DNA from: Pseudomonas sp. Root562
GTDB lineage: Bacteria > Pseudomonadota > Gammaproteobacteria > Pseudomonadales > Pseudomonadaceae
DNA: 64,000 nt
Assembly (NCBI RefSeq): GCF_001427125.1
Contig: NZ_LMGK01000026.1
Location: forward strand, 51,813 to 115,812
Direction of reading: 5' to 3'
In this document: in pieces, positions 40,542-49,443 of the stretch
How the letters are laid out: every line of letters starts with the position of its first letter
Numbering within the stretch: position 1 is the first letter of the stretch
The notes under the pieces: model-generated
Database searches by the model: none
What the model was told of the DNA's origin: nothing
Seen by the model: the letters and a program-made list of their open reading frames with translations, nothing else
Program-made: the position numbers and the translations under genes

Positions 40542-42644
40542 ATGAGTTATCAGGTTCTTGCACGTAAATGGCGTCCGCGCTCGTTCCGCGAAATGGTCGG
40601 CCAGACCCATGTGCTCAAGGCTCTGATCAATGCCTTGGACAGCCAGCGGCTGCACCACGCCTACTTGTTCACCGGTACGCGCGGGGTCGGCAAGACCACC
40701 ATCGCGCGGATCATCGCCAAATGCCTGAACTGTGAAACAGGTATTACTTCATCGCCGTGTGGCGAGTGTTCGGTGTGCCGGGAGATCGATGAGGGCCGGT
40801 TTGTGGACCTGATCGAGATCGACGCCGCGAGCCGGACCAAGGTCGAGGATACACGCGAACTGCTCGACAACGTGCAGTACGCCCCAAGCCGCGGGCGCTT
40901 CAAGGTCTACCTGATCGACGAAGTGCACATGCTCTCCAGCCATTCCTTCAATGCGCTGCTCAAAACCCTTGAAGAGCCGCCACCCTACGTCAAGTTCATC
41001 CTGGCCACCACCGACCCGCAGAAACTTCCTGCAACGATTCTTTCGCGGTGCCTGCAGTTCTCCCTGAAGAACATGACCCCGGAACGGGTGGTCGAGCATT
41101 TGACCCACGTGCTCAGTGTCGAAAACGTGCCGTTCGAAGACGACGCGTTGTGGTTGCTGGGGCGTGCCGCCGATGGTTCGATGCGCGACGCCATGAGCCT
41201 GACCGACCAGGCGATTGCCTTCGGCGAGGGCAAGGTCATGGCCGCCGATGTGCGGGCGATGCTTGGAACTCTCGATCATGGTCAGGTCTACGACGTCCTG
41301 CATGCGTTGATCGAAGGTGACGCCAAGGCCTTGCTCGAAGCGGTCCGCCACTTGGCCGAACAAGGCCCGGACTGGAGTGGCGTGCTGTCGGAAATTCTCA
41401 ATGTGCTGCACCGTGTCGCCATCGCCCAGGCCCTGCCCGAAGGCGTCGACAATGGTCACGGCGACCGTGACCGGGTACTGGCTTTGGCGCAGGCGCTGCC
41501 GGCTGAGGATGTGCAGTTCTACTATCAGATGGGCCTGATCGGCCGCCGCGATTTGCCGCTGGCGCCGGATCCCCGCGGCGGGTTTGAAATGGTGCTGCTG
41601 CGGATGCTCGCGTTCCGACCGGCAGACACTGCGGATGCCCCGAGGCAACCGCTAAAGCCAGTGGGGATCAGCCAGGCCACAGTTGATTCCGCAGATTCAG
41701 TGGCTGCCGCGCCGGTTGTTGCGCCGGTAGTCGCTGCTGCAGTGGCACCGACACCCGTTGCGCCCATCGCACCAGCTGCGGCTGCGGTTGTGGCTCCGGC
41801 ACCAGCACCAGAGCCCGAACTTGAGCCGGTTGCATCGGTTGTCGAGCCTGAGCCTGCGGTCGATGCGGCCGTGGTCGAAGATGTGGTCGATCTGCCGTGG
41901 AACGATCCGGTCGAGCCTGCTCCGGCTCAGCAGCCAGCGGTCGAGCCTGTACTGGAAACCACCAGCGAACAGCCCGAGTTGCCACCGATGCCGTTGCCGA
42001 CGCCTGACAGTGTGGTGCCGGATGCGCCTGAATGGGCCGCTACGCCAATTCCGGAACCATCTGTGGCAGAGGTCGATGCCGCGACGCCTGGCATGGACAT
42101 CGACGACGAGCCGCCGCTCGATGAGGACTACATCGAGCCGGACATGGATTCGGCTTACAGTTATCTCGACGAACTGGCCAGCGAGCATGCCGCCGAGCCC
42201 GCACCGGAACCCGAACCTGAGCCCGCAGCGGCACCGGCCACAGGCCTTGCCCTGCAGTGGCTGGAGCTGTTCCCGAAGCTGGCGATCTCCGGCATGACCG
42301 GCAGCATCGCTGCTAACTGCACGCTGATCGCCGTGGATGGCGACAACTGGCTGTTGCACCTGGACCCGGCTCACAGTGCCTTGTTCAATGCCACGCAACA
42401 GCGCCGGCTCAACGATGCCCTGAACCAGTATCACGGGCGCACCCTGACCCTGACCATGGAACTGATCAAGCCCGAGCAGGAAACCCCGGCCCAGGCGGCG
42501 TCCCGTCGTCGTGCCGACCGTCAGCGCGAGGCCGAGGAGTCGATCCACGGTGATCCGTTCATCCAGCAAATGATGCAGCAGTTCGGTGCAGTGATCCGTA
42601 ACGATACTATTGAACCTGTCGAAGCTCTGGTCAGTCAGGGCTAA
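40542..42644 (+). CDS. dnaX: DNA polymerase III subunit tau/gamma
   Basis: A 700-residue clamp-loader subunit. AAA+ domain: Walker A GTRGVGKT (45-52), zinc cysteines at 64, 73, 76 and 79 (CETG..CGECSVC), Walker B VYLIDEVHML and sensor 1 LATTDPQKLPATILSRC. A collar domain precedes a long Ala/Pro/Glu-rich linker (about 370-570), then the tau C-terminal domain that binds the polymerase alpha subunit (LALQWLELFPKLAISG). I see no A-AAA-AAG slip site like that of E. coli, so a gamma form, if made, would arise differently. ybaB follows 67 bp downstream, as usual. Confidence 0.95.
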   Translation: MSYQVLARKWRPRSFREMVGQTHVLKALINALDSQRLHHAYLFTGTRGVGKTTIARIIAKCLNCETGITSSPCGECSVCREIDEGRFVDLIEIDAASRTKVEDTRELLDNVQYAPSRGRFKVYLIDEVHMLSSHSFNALLKTLEEPPPYVKFILATTDPQKLPATILSRCLQFSLKNMTPERVVEHLTHVLSVENVPFEDDALWLLGRAADGSMRDAMSLTDQAIAFGEGKVMAADVRAMLGTLDHGQVYDVLHALIEGDAKALLEAVRHLAEQGPDWSGVLSEILNVLHRVAIAQALPEGVDNGHGDRDRVLALAQALPAEDVQFYYQMGLIGRRDLPLAPDPRGGFEMVLLRMLAFRPADTADAPRQPLKPVGISQATVDSADSVAAAPVVAPVVAAAVAPTPVAPIAPAAAAVVAPAPAPEPELEPVASVVEPEPAVDAAVVEDVVDLPWNDPVEPAPAQQPAVEPVLETTSEQPELPPMPLPTPDSVVPDAPEWAATPIPEPSVAEVDAATPGMDIDDEPPLDEDYIEPDMDSAYSYLDELASEHAAEPAPEPEPEPAAAPATGLALQWLELFPKLAISGMTGSIAANCTLIAVDGDNWLLHLDPAHSALFNATQQRRLNDALNQYHGRTLTLTMELIKPEQETPAQAASRRRADRQREAEESIHGDPFIQQMMQQFGAVIRNDTIEPVEALVSQG

Positions 42645-42711
42645 TAACTGAGGGCGTTCGGCCGTCAGGGCCGGGCGCTGTTTTTATCCAAGTACTTTTG
42701 AGGTGATTCCC

Positions 42712-43050
42712 ATGATGAAAGGTGGCATGGCCGGCCTGATGAAGCAGGCACAGCAGATGCAGGAAAAAATGGCCAAGATGCAGGAAGAGCTGGCCAACGC
42801 CGAAGTCACCGGTAAAGCCGGTGGCGATATGGTCACCGTGGTGATGACCGGTCGTCATGACGTCAAGCGCGTGACCATTGACCCAAGCATGGTCGAAGGC
42901 CTGAGCGAAGACGATCGCGAGATGCTGGAGGCGGTGTTCGCCGCAGCCGTCAACGATGCGGTGCGCAAGATCGAAGCCAACAGCCAGGACAAGATGTCCG
43001 GCATGACCGCAGGCATGCAACTGCCGCCGGGCATGAAGCTGCCGTTCTGA
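42712..43050 (+). CDS. YbaB/EbfC nucleoid-associated protein
   Basis: A 112-residue small DNA-binding protein family. Methionine-rich N-terminal helix (MKGGMAGLMKQAQQMQEKMAKMQEEL) and the VTGKAGGDMVTVVMTGRHDVKRV core are typical. GAGG (42700-42703) sits 8 bases before ATG 42712. It forms a DNA-binding dimer in other bacteria. In most bacteria it is followed by recR; here an oxidoreductase gene intervenes. A terminator follows at 43078. Confidence 0.93.
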   Translation: MMKGGMAGLMKQAQQMQEKMAKMQEELANAEVTGKAGGDMVTVVMTGRHDVKRVTIDPSMVEGLSEDDREMLEAVFAAAVNDAVRKIEANSQDKMSGMTAGMQLPPGMKLPF

Positions 43051-43077
43051 TTCGCCTTTGGGCGATAGATGAGCTAC

Positions 43078-43114
43078 AAAAAATGCCAGGCATCACGCCT
43101 GGCATTTTTGTTTT
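43078..43114 (+). terminator. Intrinsic terminator of ybaB
   Basis: AAAAATGCCAGGC pairs with GCCTGGCATTTTT around ATCAC, followed by GTTTT. It separates dnaX-ybaB from the downstream oxidoreductase. Confidence 0.92.
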
Positions 43115-43240
43115 CGGCTTGTTTTCATGAGGTGTCTGGCAGGACTTCATCGCGGCAGAACTGAGATACATCGAACGCCATACCCGCACAAAGGTCTGCT
43201 CCCTATATCCCCCAACTCATTGATCAAAGGAGACGCTGAC

Positions 43241-44278
43241 ATGTCCGATCCCATGACGCTCAACCAACGTATCGTCCTGGCCTCACGCCCGGTAGGCGCA
43301 CCGACGCCGGAAAACTTCCGTCTGGAGCGTGTCGCGCTGCCCGAGCTTGCCGACGGTCAGGTACTGCTCAAGACCCTTTACCTTTCGCTGGACCCTTACA
43401 TGCGCGGACGCATGAGCGACGCTCCGTCCTACGCCGCCCCCGTGGAAATCGGCGACGTGATGACCGGTGGCGCTGTCAGCCGGGTCGAGCGCTCGCTCAA
43501 TCCCAAGTTTCAGGAAGGCGATCTGGTGGTTGGCGCCACGGGTTGGCAAAGTCACAGCATCAATGACGGTCGCGGCATCATTCCAGTCCCGAACGGCTTG
43601 CCGAGCCCATCCATGGCCCTGGGGGTGTTGGGTATGCCCGGCATGACTGCTTACATGGGCTTGATGGATATCGGGCAGCCCAAGGCCGGTGAAACCCTGG
43701 TGGTTGCGGCGGCTTCCGGCGCGGTGGGGTCGGTGGTTGGCCAGGTGGCGAAGATCAAAGGCCTGCGCGTGGTCGGCGTGGCTGGCGGGGCGGACAAATG
43801 CCGCTATGTGGTCGAGGAGTTGGGCTTCGATGCCTGCATCGACCACAAGAGCGCGAGTTTCGCCGATGAACTGGCCCAGGCGTGTCCCGATGGCATCGAT
43901 ATCTACTACGAAAATGTCGGTGGCAAGGTGTTCGATGCTGTGGTGCCGTTGCTCAATCCCAAGGCGCGGATTCCGCTGTGTGGCCTGATTGCCTCGTACA
44001 ATGCCAGCGAAGCGCCGAGCGGGCCGGATCGTCTGCCGCTGTTGCAACGTACGCTGCTGACCAAGCGCGTACGCATTCAGGGTTTTATCGTGTTCGACGA
44101 CTATGGCGATCGGCAGCCGGAATTCATCAGTGCGATGGCGCCGTGGGTGCGTGATGGCAAGGTGAAATTCCGTGAAGACGTAGTCGACGGCCTGGAGAAC
44201 GCACCGCAAGCGTTCATCGGTCTGCTGGAAGGACGCAACTTCGGCAAACTGGTGGTGCGCGTTGCACAGAGCGCGTAA
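43241..44278 (+). CDS. NADP-dependent oxidoreductase (leukotriene B4 dehydrogenase/CurA-like MDR family)
   Basis: A 345-residue medium-chain reductase lacking the zinc ligands of alcohol dehydrogenases. An N-terminal GroES-like domain (SLDPYMRGRMSD) precedes a Rossmann domain with AAASGAVGSVVGQVAKIKGL. The C-terminus contains RVRIQGFIVFDDY. Family members reduce activated C=C bonds using NADPH. ATG 43241 has AAGGAGA 9 bases upstream. It is inserted between ybaB and recR, which are usually adjacent, and has its own upstream terminator, so it is an independent unit. Confidence 0.9.
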   Translation: MSDPMTLNQRIVLASRPVGAPTPENFRLERVALPELADGQVLLKTLYLSLDPYMRGRMSDAPSYAAPVEIGDVMTGGAVSRVERSLNPKFQEGDLVVGATGWQSHSINDGRGIIPVPNGLPSPSMALGVLGMPGMTAYMGLMDIGQPKAGETLVVAAASGAVGSVVGQVAKIKGLRVVGVAGGADKCRYVVEELGFDACIDHKSASFADELAQACPDGIDIYYENVGGKVFDAVVPLLNPKARIPLCGLIASYNASEAPSGPDRLPLLQRTLLTKRVRIQGFIVFDDYGDRQPEFISAMAPWVRDGKVKFREDVVDGLENAPQAFIGLLEGRNFGKLVVRVAQSA

Positions 44279-44353
44279 TTGACAACGTGATTTGACGCTA
44301 ATCAGAGGCGCGGGTATAAACCGCGTCTCGTTGTTTTGTCGGACTTTTTCCTC

Positions 44354-44956
44354 ATGAGCTTCAGCCCTTTGATTCGCCAACTGATCGACGCCCTGCGAAT
44401 TTTGCCAGGCGTAGGTCAGAAAACCGCCCAGCGCATGGCGTTGCAGTTGCTCGAACGTGATCGCAGTGGCGGATCGCGATTGGCGCTGGCCTTGAGTCAG
44501 GCCATGGAAGGGGTCGGTCATTGCCGTTTGTGCCGCACACTGACCGAGGATGACCTCTGTCCGCAATGCGCCGATGCCCGCCGCGACGATACGCTGCTGT
44601 GCGTCGTGGAAGGGCCGATGGATGTCTACGCCGTGGAACAGACCGGTTTCCGCGGCCGCTACTTTGTACTCAAGGGGCATCTGTCGCCCCTTGATGGCCT
44701 GGGGCCGGAAGCCATCGGCATTCCGCAGTTGATGGCGCGGATCGAAGAGGCTGGCAGCTTTACCGAAGTCATTCTCGCGACCAATCCGACGGTAGAAGGC
44801 GAAGCCACGGCCCACTACATCGCACAGTTGCTCAGCAGCAAAGGCCTGATCGCCTCGCGTATCGCCCATGGCGTACCGCTGGGTGGCGAGCTGGAATTGG
44901 TGGATGGCGGGACGCTGGCGCATTCGTTTGCGGGGCGTAAGCCCATTGTCTTTTAG
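44354..44956 (+). CDS. recR: Recombination protein RecR
   Basis: A 200-residue repair protein of the RecFOR pathway. An N-terminal helix-hairpin-helix (LIDALRILPGVGQKTAQRMALQLL), a four-cysteine zinc finger (CRLCRTLTEDDLCPQC) and a Toprim domain (CVVEGPMDVYAVE..GRYFVLKGHLSPLDGLGPE) appear in order. ATG 44354 starts six codons after an alternative ATG at 44336. The ribosome site is weak. The usual ybaB-recR link is interrupted here. Confidence 0.95.
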   Translation: MSFSPLIRQLIDALRILPGVGQKTAQRMALQLLERDRSGGSRLALALSQAMEGVGHCRLCRTLTEDDLCPQCADARRDDTLLCVVEGPMDVYAVEQTGFRGRYFVLKGHLSPLDGLGPEAIGIPQLMARIEEAGSFTEVILATNPTVEGEATAHYIAQLLSSKGLIASRIAHGVPLGGELELVDGGTLAHSFAGRKPIVF

Positions 44957-45007
44957 CGGCTCAAGCGACGTCTTCGCGGGCTAGCCGTGATCCTCCAGGA
45001 CAAAACC

Positions 45008-45040
45008 GGTAGGAGCGAGGCTTGCCCGCGAAAGCCGCGC
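45008..45040. repeat. Single REP, GTAGGAGC-GAGGCTTGCCCGCGA type
   Basis: A near-copy of the unit at 19168 (GGTAGGAGCGAGGCTTGCCC then GCGAAAGCC). It lies between recR and the acyl-CoA dehydrogenase gene. Confidence 0.62.
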
Positions 45041-45125
45041 CCAGATCTCCCTGATATACACAATCCTGTTGAAAACCAAGCAAGCGCTCGGTTAACTTCG
45101 CTGAACCCTTCAGTGGAGTTCGCCG

Positions 45126-46274
45126 ATGTCTGCCTTTGAGGAATACTTCGACCCCAGCCACCAATTGGTCCGCGACAGCGTCAGACGTTTCGTCGAGCGC
45201 GAGATTCTTCCGGACATCGACCAGTGGGAAGAAGCCGAAAGCTTTCCCCGTGAGCTTTATCTGAAGGCTGGCACGGCCGGGATTCTCGGCATTGGATACC
45301 CTGAGCGTTACGGTGGCAGTCACGAGGGCGACCTGTTCGCCAAGGTCGCCGCCAGCGAGGAACTGATGCGTTGCGGCTCCGGTGGCCTGGTGGCGGGGCT
45401 CGGTTCTCTGGACATCGGCCTGCCGCCCATACTCAAGTGGGCCACACCTGAAATCCGTGACCGAGTGGTGCCGCAGGTACTGGCCGGGGAAAAGATCAGC
45501 GCCTTGGCTGTCACCGAACCCGGCGGCGGTTCCGACGTCGCCAATCTGCAAACCCGCGCCGTGCGTGAGGGTGATGTTTACCGGGTCAGCGGCAGCAAAA
45601 CCTTCATTACCAGCGGCGTCCGTGCCGATTACTACACCGTGGCCGTGCGTACCGGCGCGCCGGGTTTCGCCGGTATCAGCCTGTTGCTGATCGAGAAGGG
45701 CACTCCCGGTTTCACTGTGGGGCGGCAGTTGAAGAAAATGGGCTGGTGGGCGTCAGACACGGCCGAACTGTTCTTCGATGATTGCCGTGTACCTGTAGGC
45801 AATCTGATCGGCGCCGAGAACATGGGCTTCGCCTGCATCATGGGCAACTTTCAGAGTGAACGCCTGGCACTGGCCCTGATGGCCAACATGACCGCGCAAC
45901 TGGCGCTCGAGGAAAGTCTGAAGTGGGCGCGGGCGCGTGAGGCTTTCGGCAAACCGATCGGCAAGTTCCAGGTGATCAAGCACCGCCTCGCCGAGATGGC
46001 CACACAGCTTGAGGTTTCACGCGAGTTCACCTACCGGCAAGCAGCGAAAATGGCGGTGGGGCAGAGTGTGATCAAGGAGATTTCCATGGCCAAAAACTTT
46101 GCGACGGATACGGCGGACCGGATCGTCAGCGATGCCGTGCAGATTCTGGGCGGGTTGGGCTACATGCGCGAAAGCCTGGTGGAGCGGCTGTATCGGGATA
46201 ACCGGATTCTGTCGATTGGCGGCGGGACGCGCGAAGTGATGAACGAGATCATCAGCAAGCAGATGGGGTTATAG
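45126..46274 (+). CDS. Acyl-CoA dehydrogenase
   Basis: A 382-residue flavoprotein of fatty-acid or branched-chain acyl-CoA oxidation. FAD-site motifs are VTEPGGGSDVANLQT and RNNRILS-like RDNRILSIGGGTREVMNEI. The position that is the catalytic glutamate in medium-chain enzymes (IYEGT) is glycine here (SIGGGT). Long-chain and isovaleryl-CoA dehydrogenases also lack it and use a glutamate on helix G, represented by SERLALAL. It is therefore probably active, with long-chain or branched substrates. It matches the gene that follows recR in PAO1 (PA1535). Confidence 0.9.
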   Translation: MSAFEEYFDPSHQLVRDSVRRFVEREILPDIDQWEEAESFPRELYLKAGTAGILGIGYPERYGGSHEGDLFAKVAASEELMRCGSGGLVAGLGSLDIGLPPILKWATPEIRDRVVPQVLAGEKISALAVTEPGGGSDVANLQTRAVREGDVYRVSGSKTFITSGVRADYYTVAVRTGAPGFAGISLLLIEKGTPGFTVGRQLKKMGWWASDTAELFFDDCRVPVGNLIGAENMGFACIMGNFQSERLALALMANMTAQLALEESLKWARAREAFGKPIGKFQVIKHRLAEMATQLEVSREFTYRQAAKMAVGQSVIKEISMAKNFATDTADRIVSDAVQILGGLGYMRESLVERLYRDNRILSIGGGTREVMNEIISKQMGL

Positions 46275-46297
46275 GCGGTCGTGTGGCCGATGACGCC

Positions 46298-46388
46298 ATC
46301 GCTGGCAAGCCAGCTCCCACAGTGGTTTATGCCGTACAGACATCCTGTGCATGACGGTGAAACCTGTGGGAGCTGGCTTGCCAGCGAT
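46298..46388. repeat. REP pair, family C, inverted
   Basis: CATCGCTGGCAAGCCAGCTC (from 46298) and the inverted copy TGTGGGAGCTGGCTTGCCAG (to 46388) flank about 40 bp in the convergent gap between the acyl-CoA dehydrogenase and apt genes. Confidence 0.82.
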
Positions 46389-46408
46389 AGCGGTCTGACA
46401 GCCGCCGG

Positions 46409-46957
46409 TTATTTATCCGTCAGCGCAAACTGCGTCAGGCAGAAGGTCGGGATGCCCATGTCCTGCAATCGCTGCGAGCCACCCAGCTCTGGCAGATCAA
46501 TGATCGCCGCCGCTTCATGCACCCGCGCACCCATGCGTCGAATCAGGTTCGCAGCGGCGATCAGGGTGCCGCCAGTGGCAATCAGGTCATCGAACATCAC
46601 CACCGAATCGCCTTCGCACAGGCTGTCGGCGTGTACTTCGAGAAACGCTTCGCCGTATTCGGTCGCGTAGCCCTCGGCCAATACGTCGGCAGGCAGCTTG
46701 CCTTGCTTGCGGAACAGCACCAGCGGCTTGTTCAGCTGGTAGGCCAGCACCGAACCGATCAGGAAACCCCGGGCATCCATCGCGCCAATGTGGGTGAAAT
46801 CGGCCTCGACGTAACGATGGGCGAAGCTGTCCATCACCAGGCGCAGCGCCGTGGGCGACTGGAACAGCGGGGTGATGTCACGAAAGATCACGCCCGGCTT
46901 GGGAAAGTCGATCACGGGGCGGATGAGGGATTTGATGTCGAAGGAGTCGAAGACCAT
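46409..46957 (-). CDS. apt: Adenine phosphoribosyltransferase
   Basis: A 182-residue purine-salvage enzyme making AMP from adenine and PRPP. FPKPGVIFRDITPLF opens the typical N-terminus. The PRPP loop is VVMFDDLIATGGTL and the catalytic region GAMDARGFLIGSVLAYQ. ATG 46957 follows AGGACACC. The frame is open 23 codons upstream, but that part overlaps the promoter gap. It is followed by anr upstream on the same strand, as in PAO1. Confidence 0.95.
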   Translation of the reverse strand: MVFDSFDIKSLIRPVIDFPKPGVIFRDITPLFQSPTALRLVMDSFAHRYVEADFTHIGAMDARGFLIGSVLAYQLNKPLVLFRKQGKLPADVLAEGYATEYGEAFLEVHADSLCEGDSVVMFDDLIATGGTLIAAANLIRRMGARVHEAAAIIDLPELGGSQRLQDMGIPTFCLTQFALTDK

Positions 46958-47035
46958 CGTCGGGTGTCCTGGCAGGCTGCAAACGACGCAGTATAACGGC
47001 GGCTGAACCGTTCCGCTCAGCCGCAACCGCTTGTT

Positions 47036-47770
47036 TCAGCTTTCCAGTGAACCGCCGGCCAGGGCGCACAGCTGGATCGGGTCGAGGATGCGGATTTCCT
47101 TGCCCTCGGCGGCAATCAGTTCGTTCTGCTGGAAACGCGTGAACACCCGTGACACGGTTTCCACCGCCAGACCCAGATAGTTGCCGATTTCGTTGCGCGA
47201 CATGCTCAGGCGGAACTGGTTGGCCGAGAAGCCCCGGGCGCGGAAACGTGCTGACAGGTTGACCAGGAACGTGGCAATGCGTTCGTCGGCGGTTTTTTTC
47301 GACAACAGCAACATCATCTGTTGATCGTCACGAATCTCGCGGCTCATCACACGCATCAATTGACGACGCAATTGCGGCAGTTGCAGGGCCAGTTCGTCGA
47401 GGCGCTCGAAGGGGATTTCACACACCGATGTGGTTTCCAGTGCCTGCGCCGATACCGGGTGTTTTTCGGTGTCCATGCCCGACAGGCCGACCAGTTCGCT
47501 CGGCAGGTGGAAACCGGTGAGCTGTTCTTCGCCGGCATCACTGAGGTTGAAGGTCTTGAGGGCTCCGGAGCGGACCGCGTAAACGGAGTCGAAAGTGTCG
47601 CCCTGACGGAACAGAAACTCGCCTTTTTTCAGTGGGCGTCCACGTTTGACGATTTCGTCCAACGCGTCCATATCTTCCAGATTCAGCGATAGCGGCAAAC
47701 ACAGCGGGGCCAGGCTGCAATCCTTGCAGTGGGCCTGGGTATGAGCGCGCAACTTAACTGGCTCGGACAT
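47036..47770 (-). CDS. anr: Anr, oxygen-sensing FNR-type regulator
   Basis: A 244-residue global regulator of low-oxygen growth. The oxygen-labile 4Fe-4S cluster ligands are C15, C18, C24 (CKDCSLAPLC) and C117. A cyclic-nucleotide-like domain spans about 40-150, followed by a dimer helix and a helix-turn-helix (LSMSRNEIGNYLGLAVETVSRVF) with the FNR recognition residues E..SR. Predicted binding sites are TTGAT-N4-ATCAA, and boxes of that kind are found before hemN and the cco genes in this window. ATG 47770 gives the standard length. Confidence 0.96.
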   Translation of the reverse strand: MSEPVKLRAHTQAHCKDCSLAPLCLPLSLNLEDMDALDEIVKRGRPLKKGEFLFRQGDTFDSVYAVRSGALKTFNLSDAGEEQLTGFHLPSELVGLSGMDTEKHPVSAQALETTSVCEIPFERLDELALQLPQLRRQLMRVMSREIRDDQQMMLLLSKKTADERIATFLVNLSARFRARGFSANQFRLSMSRNEIGNYLGLAVETVSRVFTRFQQNELIAAEGKEIRILDPIQLCALAGGSLES

Positions 47771-47862
47771 TTCTTCAATCCTTGTGGGAAAACACACATA
47801 AGACGTAAGGGTAACTCACCCAAGGACATTGAGGCCAGTACGTGGCGGTTATGTCGCAGCGA

Positions 47863-49245
47863 TTAGATCACTCTGGAAAACCGTTGGCGGCTGTGTTGTT
47901 CCAGGTAGGCATCGAACACCATGCACACCGAGCGAACCAGCAAGCGCCCGGCTGGCAACACGGTAATTGCGTCGCTGTCGAACGCGATCAGGCCGTCTTG
48001 GGCCATGCGCTGCAACTGCGGCCACAGTTCGCCGAAATAGCCCTGAAAATCGATATTGAAGGCCTGTTCGATCTGGGCAAACTCCAGGCTGAAGTTACAG
48101 ATCAATTGTTGTATCACTGCACGGCGCAAGCGGTCGTCGGCGTTGCACAACAGGCCGCGGCTGGTGGCCAGTTGCGAAGAGGCCAGGGCGTTCTGGTATT
48201 GATTCAGGTCGCTACTGTTCTGGCAGTACAAGTCGCCGATCTGGCTGATCGCTGAGACGCCGAGACCGATCAAATCGCAATGGCCGTGGGTGGTGTAGCC
48301 CTGGAAATTGCGTTGCAGGGTCGATTCTTCCTGGGCGATCGCCAGTTCATCGTCGGGCAGTGCAAAGTGGTCCATGCCGATGTAACGGTAACCGGCGGCG
48401 GTCAATTGCTCGATGGTGCGCTGGAGCATTTCCAGTTTCTTGGCTGGCGTCGGCAGTTCATTACCGTTGATTCGCCGTTGCGGCATGAACCGTTCCGGCA
48501 GGTGCGCGTAGTTGAATACCGAGAGCCGGTCCGGTTGCAGGCTGATGACTTCCTCGACGGTGCGGGCGAAGTTTTCCGGTGTCTGCTTCGGCAAACCATA
48601 GATCAGGTCGATGTTGATCGAGCGAAACTGCAGGGTCCGGGCGGCGTCGATCACCGCGCGGGTTTCCTCCAGGCTTTGCAGGCGATTGACGGCGCGCTGC
48701 ACGGCGGGGTCGAGATCTTGCAGGCCGATGCTGACCCGATTGAAGCCCAGCTCGCGCAACAACCCCATGGTCGACCAATCTGCCTCGCGGGGATCGATTT
48801 CGATGCCGTAGTCGCCGGTATCATCGTCGAGCAGATTGAAGTGTTTGCGCAGGTGCGCCATCAATTGACGCAGCTCGTCATGGCTGAGAAAGGTTGGCGT
48901 GCCGCCACCGAAGTGCAGTTGCTCGACTTTTTGCGCCGGGTCGAGGTGGCAGGCGATCAGTTGGATTTCCTGCTCCAGGCGCTGCAAGTAGGGCAGTGCC
49001 CGGCCACGATCCTTGGTGATGACCTTGTTGCAGGCGCAGTAGTAGCAAATGTTCGCGCAGAACGGTACGTGCACATACAGCGACAACGGGCGCAGCGCCT
49101 TGCGGCTGTCGCGCAGGGCGTGGAACAGGTCGAAAGTGCCGATCTTGCTGTGGAATTGCACGGCAGTCGGATAGGAGGTATAGCGCGGTCCCGCCAGGTC
49201 ATAACGGCGGATCAGATCGGTGTCCCAACGAATGGCGTCGAGCAT
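47863..49245 (-). CDS. hemN: Oxygen-independent coproporphyrinogen-III oxidase
   Basis: A 460-residue radical-SAM enzyme decarboxylating coproporphyrinogen III to protoporphyrinogen IX without oxygen. The iron-sulfur ligands C63, C67 and C70 lie in CANICYYC. HFGGGTPTFL, the SIGLQDLDPAVQRAVNRLQ helix and NIDLIYGLPKQT are typical. Two adjacent ATGs (49245, 49248) are possible; the length of known Pseudomonas HemN favours the first. A perfect Anr box lies 74 bp upstream. Heme supply fits the cbb3 oxidase genes beside it. Confidence 0.95.
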   Translation of the reverse strand: MLDAIRWDTDLIRRYDLAGPRYTSYPTAVQFHSKIGTFDLFHALRDSRKALRPLSLYVHVPFCANICYYCACNKVITKDRGRALPYLQRLEQEIQLIACHLDPAQKVEQLHFGGGTPTFLSHDELRQLMAHLRKHFNLLDDDTGDYGIEIDPREADWSTMGLLRELGFNRVSIGLQDLDPAVQRAVNRLQSLEETRAVIDAARTLQFRSINIDLIYGLPKQTPENFARTVEEVISLQPDRLSVFNYAHLPERFMPQRRINGNELPTPAKKLEMLQRTIEQLTAAGYRYIGMDHFALPDDELAIAQEESTLQRNFQGYTTHGHCDLIGLGVSAISQIGDLYCQNSSDLNQYQNALASSQLATSRGLLCNADDRLRRAVIQQLICNFSLEFAQIEQAFNIDFQGYFGELWPQLQRMAQDGLIAFDSDAITVLPAGRLLVRSVCMVFDAYLEQHSRQRFSRVI

Positions 49246-49284
49246 CATGCGGGCATTCCCCCGGATAGTCTGGCAGTGCCGGCC

Positions 49285-49326
49285 AGTCTAGGGGCGGTGG
49301 TGTTGATGCATCTTGATTTGCATCAA
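49285..49326 (-). promoter_or_regulatory. Anr-dependent promoter of hemN
   Basis: TTGATTTGCATCAA (49313-49326) is a perfect TTGAT-N4-ATCAA box. On the minus strand TAGACT (plus 49285-49290) lies about 32 bp from its centre, which places the box near -41.5, the class II activation position. The start would be near 49278. Confidence 0.85.
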
Positions 49327-49349
49327 GGATATCCGGGCTCCGATCGTTT

Positions 49350-49443
49350 TTGTGGCGAGGGAGCTTGCTCCCGCTGGACTGCGCAGCGGTCCCATTTTTT
49401 GGGCCGCTTCGCGCCCCAGCGGGAGCAAGCTCCCTCGCCACAA
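49350..49443. repeat. REP pair, family A, inverted, abutting a stop codon
   Basis: TTGTGGCGAGGGAGCTTGCT (from 49350) and the inverted copy CTCCCTCGCCACAA (to 49443) flank a GC-rich stem. The right arm ends at the base next to the SafE-like stop codon (49444-49446 on the minus strand). It separates the SafE-like gene from the hemN promoter region. Confidence 0.85.

Noticed and set aside
40542..42644. Programmed frameshift in dnaX
   Set aside because: No A-AAA-AAG heptamer is seen in the relevant region.
45126..46274. Acyl-CoA dehydrogenase as an inactive enzyme because the IYEGT glutamate is glycine
   Set aside because: Long-chain and isovaleryl-type enzymes naturally lack it and use a helix G glutamate, which is present here.
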